From NCBI GenBank assembly GCA_964023275.1, contig OZ029915.1:19631775-19695774 (forward strand): DNA of 64,000 bases, given 5' to 3'. The notes beneath the pieces were generated by a model. That model worked only from the letters and a program-made list of their open reading frames with translations. It did no database searches and was not told the DNA's origin. Below are positions 53,801 to 62,800 of the stretch, one piece after another; the first letter of the stretch is position 1, and every line of letters starts with the position of its first letter. The translations under genes were made by a program, and so were the position numbers. This DNA is from Norana najaformis (taxonomy: Eukaryota > Annelida > Clitellata > Crassiclitellata > Hormogastridae).

Positions 53801-56800
53801 AAGAATGACCAAGATCTGATAAGTTAGACATTTCTTACTTTTCAGGTGTTTTCTTATATTTCCTTCAAATTGTACGACTTCATCTCACATACTAAAAATA
53901 CTGTATCTCCTTCATTTATGAAAATATTTTCAAAATTCTTGTGAGGTTTTGTCTGGTATTGATTTCTGCACGATTTTTATGCTGACACTACATATGTTGT
54001 CACTGAAATTTATTTTCCATAGGAGCCTGAACATGAAAAAAGTTTTAAACATGGGGTGGGGTACGGTTTGGGGCAACTTTGGGTACCCCAAAATTTTTGT
54101 ATCAAAAACTAGACGAATGGATGGGAAGAGGAGATAAAATGCTAAAGATTGATGGTAACCTCATGTCTGTAGGTCAAGAACTGACTGAGATACAACAAGT
54201 TGAAAACTAATTAATAGGCGTTTTCCGGTAAAAATCGCTCGTCGTCAGGGCCTAGGCGGAAAAATTTCTCTCGTCAGTTAAGGGTTAAAATGAATCTGTA
54301 TAAGACTTGGTTTTTGATCTGATCTTGACTCAGAATCTTGCTGTTTTAGCAGGTGTTCATTCTTGTGATGTCAGTGTATCAAGCAGACTTTGAATGTTTG
54401 GATTTGTTTCAGATTGATGAAGGCCTGAAGAAAATGTAGAGTTGAATGTATCCCAGTATTGTATTTTAATGAGAAATTTAGATAGAACCTTGTAATTGTC
54501 TTACAAAAGCACTTGCCTCCTTTGATCCTATAATTTCTTGCACAGCTGTCGACTGAGGAATTGCAAGAAAGATGATGCAATAACTTACTCCTTAATACAA
54601 CATCTTGCGTTACAACAGAATAAGTCCTAAGTATGGTTGTATTTGACTGGTGTTTGATGTAATGGTATGCAGTTTATGATGAATTACGGTCGGAAGGAAA
54701 AGACAACAACAAGCAGGGAAATTATTGTTAAGTCTTCTGAGGAATTTCCCATCAGCCTCGCATTCACTCCGACTGGAGTTCGAGGATCCTCTGCAAAGTT
54801 GCACATTCGACATGCTGGAACATCTATCAAATACTCAGTAAGAACGATTTTCACCATCCTGCAATTCTTCAAATATTCGATTATGTCGACAGATGTTCAT
54901 TAGATTATTGTGAATGTCAAAAGTACTTTATATGATTGGATTTTCTTACCCTGAAATATATGTCAAATACTTGATATTTGTTACCCTGGAATATCTGTCT
55001 TGATTTCACTGGCTGAAGTCCTGTTTTCTAGTCAGCTTAATTACTATAATTCACTGCTCATTCACCACAGATAGATAAATTTGCAAAGATTGCAAATTGT
55101 TCCAAATTCTGTAGCCATCACATATCATGCCCTACTGCAGTTACACAACAGTGGCTTGTCTAACACTGAGTCGGGTTCAGAATCATTCCCCTGTTTCAAA
55201 GGCATTCAAGTGTTTCTTCCCAGTTCACCCTCAGAGACCAGCTTATTCACATATACTTAATCACATCTCTTATCTGAAATTGGCTTATAGGTTAGTTTCA
55301 GTGCTGAGTCAAAGTTTCAAGAGGTCAGGCCAAGATGGTCTATGTAATACACAGGCAGAAGGGTCTAGAACACCTAAAATTTTCAAGGGAAGATGATTGT
55401 TACAGAGTACAAGTCTTGTGCTCTGGATCAGCGCTTCTCAAAGAGGTGGTCCGCAGACCGGTGCTGGTCCGCGAGCCCTCAGTTGCGGGTCCGCAACCAT
55501 CTTCAGAAAACAGAATAATGAAGAAATGGTTCCGCCATATTTCTCATATAAATTAGAAAGAACTATTATACTTTTAAAAGTCATAACAAAAACCCTTATT
55601 AGGCTAGCATTTTAAGGGCAACAGAGTCATAGAATTGCCTAAAAATGCATTTAGCACGATTTTGTAACATAACTTAAGAATAGGAAATTTTAGGTGCTCG
55701 AAAAAGCAGAATAATTAATAAATTGGGCACCAGTCCTGCTGTAGTGGGAAAATTCCTGCCGGTGCGTGACACTGAGAAGGTTTGGGAAGCCAGTCCTTGA
55801 CACTGAGAAGTTTGAGAAAGCGCTACTCTAGATAGCACAATGTGCCAACTTTGCTGTAAGAAATAAAGGTCTAACAGGTACCCACAGACAGTGCAGTGAT
55901 CCCTGATGCTGTCAAAATGTATATAAAGTTACATTTTTTAACTTGTATATAATATTGCCTCATTTTTACTGACATTTTACTTTGTTTTTTTACTGGTTTT
56001 TGTGTAATTATAGTAAAAAAATTGTTTAGACCACTTCAAGAAAAACTTATGAGAGGCACTATCTGAACTATTTATGCCAATGTTAAATGTCATTAACAAC
56101 AGAACATTCGTCCATTAGCAAACATTGCTTATATAACTTGGAGTCACCAGTGGTAATCTTGTGCACCGACACAGAGCCCTGCCAACAGGGATTCCCTACT
56201 AGAGTTGAAAGATGACAGCATATTAAGAGTTTCTGAAGCATATAGCACTGAGGATGAGGAATGATGACACTGGCTCACGGTTGTCTCGTTGTCCAGCAGT
56301 CCCTTGTAGTTGGAAGTTGCTAGGTGTCCAGATAGCTCTCGAAATGCCAGATATGTGCAGGACAGGCATTTGTCACCCACTGGACGGTAGGTAGTTGAGC
56401 TATTCTGAGGTTGACAGTTGATTTCTTCACCAGTTCTCCACCGAATCTAAGCATAGACGGCATAAGCAGGTCTGAGGCTTGATTGTCCAGCTGGAATCCT
56501 GTCCCTCCCCCACTATAGGTGGACCATTCCAGTCACAGAAGGTCACGATAACGTGCAACAAGAACTGTCTGAAATTCTGTAAATCCATGCTGAAAACGAA
56601 AAATAATTTCGAATTACAGAATTGACAACAGTAAAAGTCCATACTGCCAGAATTATCAAGCAAATTTCATGTGTGGACAACATAATATGTTAAAATGACA
56701 TTAAGACAACCGATGACCAACATGGCCACTGACGTGTATCCCCATGTATGTTTTGTATGCAATGTTGTTGGCAAAGAGTTGGCATTTGTCTTGTGGCAAT

Positions 56801-59800
56801 ACTTAAGTAGCTGGCTCATAATTGCCTTACTTGTAATTTTTGCTATAATTACACTGGTCAACATAGAAATCGTTACTGACTGGAAAAGGCCCTAATGTGT
56901 AGCATCTTGGTGTGCTGAACACGAATATAACCATAAAAAATTTTTATTGGCTCTCGTTCTGAAAATATTTCATATAGTTCATTTTTTATGTTTCACCATG
57001 TAAATTTATGCAGTAGGACTGCGACAATATCCTAAATAAGTCTAGAATGATGTAATATCCCACCTCATTGCATAATCCCATCATGGACACATCATGCACA
57101 GTTGATTAGGTCATTTTCTGATGCAATGTAAAACTACAGCCAGTCGGCTGCTGACGTAAGATGACGTCAGCAGTGTACTATATAAAGCGAGTCGGAACGG
57201 TTGAGCATTTACAATATTACAGACTTTGTGCGAGACAGTTTAAGTTACTGTTTTATAAAACTATTATTACTTTATCCATTTAGATACAATACAGAACAGT
57301 AATGCCTCGGAAGTGCGTAAATACTGTGGACAACTTTTGTTACATTTGTGGGGAAGTGACATTTGCCAACCAGAAGAAAAGTATCACTTATCAAGTCAAG
57401 AAGGCATATCATGCTTACTTCGAATGCAAGGTTGGTGACCAAGACAAGCCATGGTCCCCGCATATATGCTGTGCTACATGTACAACACAGCTTTCACAGT
57501 GGTTGAATGGCAAAAGACCATCAATGCCGTTTGCAGTTCCCATGGTGTGGAGAGAGCAAAGCAACCACGTAGATGACTGTTACTTCTGCTTGGTTCCTCC
57601 TCTTTCCGGTGGAATAACGAAGCAAAAGAAGTCGACAATAGTCTACCCAAACATTCCGTCAGCATTGAGACCAGTTCCACATGGTGATGGACTTCCTATT
57701 ACAGAACCTCCAGCAGAATATATTTTCCTTGATTCATCTGATGAGGACAAGGGTGAGCCGACATGTTCTTCTCCTGGTCCGTCAGCTGCAGTGATCCCGA
57801 TTTTCACTGTGGTGCATCATCAACCCCACACAGAATAACACAGGAAGAACTAAATGACCTTGTTCGTGATTTGGACTTATCCAAAAACAAGGCAGAATTG
57901 CTAGGATCAAGACTCCAACAATGGAATCTTCTAGAAGAAGATGTCACAATTACTTCATATAGAAAGCGCCATCAGCAGTTGGAACCTTTCTTTATGAAGG
58001 AAGGTAATCTGGTATTCTGTTCCAATATTGACGACCTCATGAATGCCTTACAGATCACTCATGACCCACAAGAATGGAGACTCTTTGTAGACTCTTCAAC
58101 ACTGAGTCTTAAGGCTGTGCTTTTGCACAATGGAAACCGTCTTCCATCTATTCCATTAGCGCATGCTGTCCACATGAAAGAGACATACGATAACCTAAAA
58201 CAGCTACTGCATTCCATTGACTATAACAGGTACAAATGGCACCTGTGTGGTGATTTGAAGGTAGTTGCCATTTTAATGGGACTGCAGCAAGGATATACAA
58301 AATATATGTGTTTCTTGTGTGAGTGGGATAGCCGAGCAAGAGAGTTGCACTACGTGCGGAAGGAATGGACTCCCAGACAAAACATGGCAGTTGGACAGAA
58401 GAATATCCAGCACCCAGCTCTGGTCGAGGCTCACAAAATCCTACTACCATCCCTTCACATCAAACTAGGTTTGGTGAAGAACTTCGTGAAAGCCATGGAC
58501 CGCACTTCGCCAGCTTTCCGATACCTGCATGAAAAATTCCCTCGACTCAGCGAAGCAAAGATTAAAGAGGGAGTTTTTGTGGGTCCTCAGATTAGAGAAC
58601 TCTTCAAAGATGACCGCTTCAACAACTTGCTGGAGGGTGATGCGAAACAAGCATGGAATGCTTTTCGTCTAGTGTCTACAGACTTTCTGGGGAATGTTAG
58701 GGCAGAAAACTACAAGGAACTAGTAGAAGACATGCTCAAGCAGTACCAGAAATTTCGCTGCAATATGTCTCTGAAGATGCATTTCCTTCATTCCCATCTG
58801 GATTTCTTCCCTGACAACTGTGGTATGGTTAGTGACGAACATGGCGAACGTTTTCATCAAGATATCGCAACAATGGAGCAAAGGTACCAGGGAAAATGGT
58901 CCACTACAATGTTGGCTGACTACTGCTGGACACTCCGCAGAGATGCTCCCGAACAGCTGTACAAGAGACAGGCAAAAAAATCTAAGAACTAGTCTATGAC
59001 CTGGTTTTTACAAATATTAACTGTAAGTGTATCACTATTGGCATGCATTGTGCGATATAAAATTACTTCATTTCAGATTACAAAAAAACTAGAGCCAATT
59101 CGGCATTTTCACTGTCATATTCGTGTTCAGCACATACTTGTAATTTTTGCTATAATTATCTTTGCTGTAAATTTTTTAGCTGCCATTGAGTGGTTATGGA
59201 GGTCAGAGCCAGGTGGTCCCAGATAATTTACCTTTACAACCTGAGGGTTATTACCTGTCGACTGCTAATTATACTGGAAACCGAGAGGCTGTTCTCATGG
59301 TAACTCTGAGGAACATTGGAACTAGAGCTGCATTCATAAATGGCCAAAGCTTCCAAGGTAAATTTGACAAATCTGTTGATGGTTTAGTTGGCATAAGCAG
59401 ATGTTTTTTTTGTCAGGGTTATGCTGTAACTTTTAGTCTGATCTTCAGTAGTTGTGGACATGAGGTTAGAATGTGCCCAGACAAACTTTGGTTGTTTACT
59501 TACTTACTTAGTCCTTCTTGTGCAGGTCTGCATATCAAGCTGCCCAGCTTCTTCACACTTCTGTGTTCATCACGAGTCTTCCTGTCTCATCCCATGACAT
59601 ATCCAGATTATCTCTGGTGATCCTTTCTCAGATAGTTTTATTCGATTACCTGTAGGAATCAAACCTACATTAGAGTCCGAAAACAAAGGACATTCTAAAG
59701 AAGCCAAGCTAACCTGTTGTTGCCATCTAACCATTTTGAGCATGGCAAGTGGTCGTTTGGTTGATTGTGTCTATATGATGATCTGCCTGGAGTCCATCAG

Positions 59801-62800
59801 AATCTCAGTGTAACCTGGTTTACCATGATGTTTATTCTGAACAAGGCACAAAACCCACTAAATTTATTTGTTCATGTGTTGTGTGTCTAATTCAATAGCA
59901 CTGCTTTAGCGTTGTGTAAATGGTTTTCCATAGTCTTTGGCCAGATTGAGGCAATACACAGGCATTTAATGATCCATCATTGCATGATTGTATTCATTTC
60001 TGCAGATTTGACGAGCTCTGTGGCTCAACCTCCAGGCAAAGTTATCATGGAGCCAAATGAGTTTTGTCTTCCAGTAAATGAAAAACAGGTTGGTCAACTT
60101 GGTTTCAGTTGAATTTGTGGCATTTTTTGTTTTAGATTCATGTGTGAAGAGAAGGATCATAAAGTTGTTTTGAATTGCTTGCTTTCAAATTATTAATTTG
60201 TTTATTTGTGATACTCATGACAAATAGAAAAAGGGAAAATAGGAAACAAAATTAAACTTGAAACAGTCTGTCTTGTCTCACAAAGTTGTGTGATTTAAAC
60301 TCTTTAATTTTAATTGATCTTTTATGAATGTTACTAAAATGTATCTTTGAAGAAAAGGAATACCATACATTGACTGGGCAGATTAGATGAAGTCACTAAC
60401 ACTTCATATTCGCAGCAGGTGAAAGAGACTGATCTTTCTTTGACCTTTACCATGGCATGAAAATTTTTAGCATAGGGTTAACTTCCTCCTTAAATGATTC
60501 TGCCATTTTGAAATTGTGTTTGTGATCTTCTGTTGAAGGTGCAACATGAAGGGTATGATAAAGTGTAGTTTTACAAAATATACCAACTGTCTGACTTAGT
60601 AAATTGAACTCTCTCTAAACTGCTGACTTTGGAAGCTGTATAAAGTTTATTGCAAGTTTGCATATTAAGACGTTGATGTCTTAGATGAAGGTGGAACTCT
60701 TCACCTAAGAAATCAATGTGTGCACTTCTGCAATTGCACAGTTATTGTTTTGAACTGTTAGGAAAATTGTTGTTTTGTGTTCCTAGGTTCTGTAATAGAG
60801 TTCATATGTTTCTGTTCATAAATTGTCAGAAATTGGGTGGCCAATCAGCAAGACAGTCTGTTATCTTCTGGGTTTCTTGCCCTTTGACACCAGTGATGTT
60901 GCAAAATGATGAACAAATATGTAAAATATTTTTAAACAAATTTGGTGCTCAATAAATTCTGTCTAGTTCAGTGTTTGTGTGATAAAACTGCAATTAAAGT
61001 TGTGATCCATTTCCTAAACAGATTACAGAATCTGTTATGTTAAGTTGTTAGGAGAGTCCAATGCATCTCAGTTTGGTTACCATATTTGGCCCAATAAAGG
61101 ACTTTGCAATGGAGTAAATTTTAATACAAAGAATAGTAATATATCTGCATTTCATCTGACTTGTTGATGCTTTTAGCAGCATTACAGTGATATAAATTTA
61201 ATTGCTGAAGGAAGTGAACACTTTAAAATGTATCAGTTCAGTGATTGATTGACAGCTGTCTATGGCAGATGCACAATGCAAGTGTTGCCACAATTTAGTA
61301 CAAATGAAATATATCTCTGTTTTTCTGATTTGCAAACATTCCTGTTTTACTTGAGTATACTCAAACTTAACAAGCAGCCACAGGTAGCTTGGAATAGCAG
61401 AGTATAATTTTATGGCAGGATGCCGATCCATCTTTGATTTTGTAATAATTTACTTGCCTATAGATTATCGTCTGCTTGAGATTCTAAAACAGTGAATGAT
61501 TTGTTGTGTAGGATGTTGTGATAATAATTCGGCTAACAGACAAAGATCTCTCGTACTGTTGGGAGAAGTCATCCACATCATTTGTGGCTGTACTGAGTTT
61601 CTACTATGGAGACGAAATCAGTAGACAACTCTGTCGTAGGTTGGTATTATCTTTTATCATTTTTATCACTGATTATTTATTGCATAATGAATGAATGCGC
61701 ATGATGATCTCTCGCCAGAGCCGTGACATAGACCCCGGAATTTCAGCATATTAAGCCAGTATTACATTCTTTGCGCTGGCTGCCCATCAAGCAGAGAATC
61801 CTTTCAAAATTTGCCTTAAAGTTCACAAGGTACTGCATTTAAATCAACTGACCTATCTATGTTCTATGCTGATCCCTCATGCTAACAGATATTGCACTTG
61901 ATCAGTGGCCAGTGTGACTCTTGCTGTGCCTCACACCTACACAATGTTGGGCTCTCGGACCATCTTGGTAGCTGGTCCAAAGCTTTGGAATTCATTGCCT
62001 TGGAGTTCAGTTTGTTCTGTCAATTCTTTGATGTCATTCAAGTCTAAACTAATGACTCATTTCTTCAGCATGCTTACCAATGGTAGCCTGGCTTCTGCTT
62101 TCTCTGACCTATCGGAATTTCAGCTTGGCTTCTCCAATGGATCTTGATTTTGATTACGATTTTCGCTTGAAGCTATCATCGACTGATTCCATGGGCATTA
62201 TGGTAATTGTGCTATAGAAGTCTTTAGAGTAGATTAGGTGAACCAATCGTAACTAATCTTGTTTTAACACCTGCGACTCTTACATTTTAAGGAACAAAGG
62301 CAGGAAGCCAGCATCAGAAATAGATGCAAAAGTTCTACTTGATTGCGCAGTGAAAGGCAGTATAGATTGATAATACTTAAAGGATAGGCGTATAAGATGG
62401 TGACATTCAAGTGAAGTAATGTCTTATACTACTGGCTTTAGCAGGATTTGTTTTAATGGACCTATAATGCATTAATTTATTCCTTCATTCACAGAAGTTA
62501 TATAGCCATTGGAATTCCATATGTTAGCTGTTACGCAAAATGATTACCTTCAAGAATTTACTCATTAGTTCTGGCTTTCTGAGTTCAGCATTTGTGGAAC
62601 TTGCTCAATAATTCTCATATTTTCAGGTGACTTTTGTGTCTGAGTCCATGCTGCCGAATTATTTCTCAAATCTGCATGAAATTTTGTACAGTTTTTAATA
62701 AAATTTAGGACATCTGTAATTGAAGCCTGACTACCATATTGATTGGGTCAGCGTGTATGCTAGATAACTCATTTCTGTTTGGATATTGATGCGCCTGGGC

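Larger units (their letters stand above)
52105..54284 (+). mobile_element. piggyBac-derived element, copy 2 (2,180 bp)
   Basis: TTAA at 52101-52104 and 54285-54288. Ends CCCAATACAGACG and CGTCAGTTAAGGG (complement of CCCTTAACTGACG). The gene order on the plus strand is an N-terminal remnant (52364-52591), then a C-terminal Cys-rich remnant (about 52768-52980), then three 365-bp direct repeats (starting near 53340, 53700 and 54065, each with gctaaagaatgat-ttaacctca). It is an inverted near-copy of 24473-26666, starting 71 bp after the exon 25 donor. Confidence 0.9.
56911..59134 (+). mobile_element. 2.2-kb DNA transposon with DDE-like gene
   Basis: Inverted ends are TGTGCTGAACACGAATAT at 56911 and its complement ending at 59134, with further shared blocks (ttggctct) to about 50 bases. 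It contains a promoter (57150-57190) and one plus-strand gene split by a frameshift. The right end lies only 45 bp before CEP192 exon 27. I recognise the protein as a widespread invertebrate transposon-type family but cannot name its superfamily. Confidence 0.8.

Noticed and set aside
59480..59720. Possible RTE or SINE 3' end with (ttac) repeats
   Set aside because: Only a short simple repeat and vague similarity; no second copy in the window to support a boundary.
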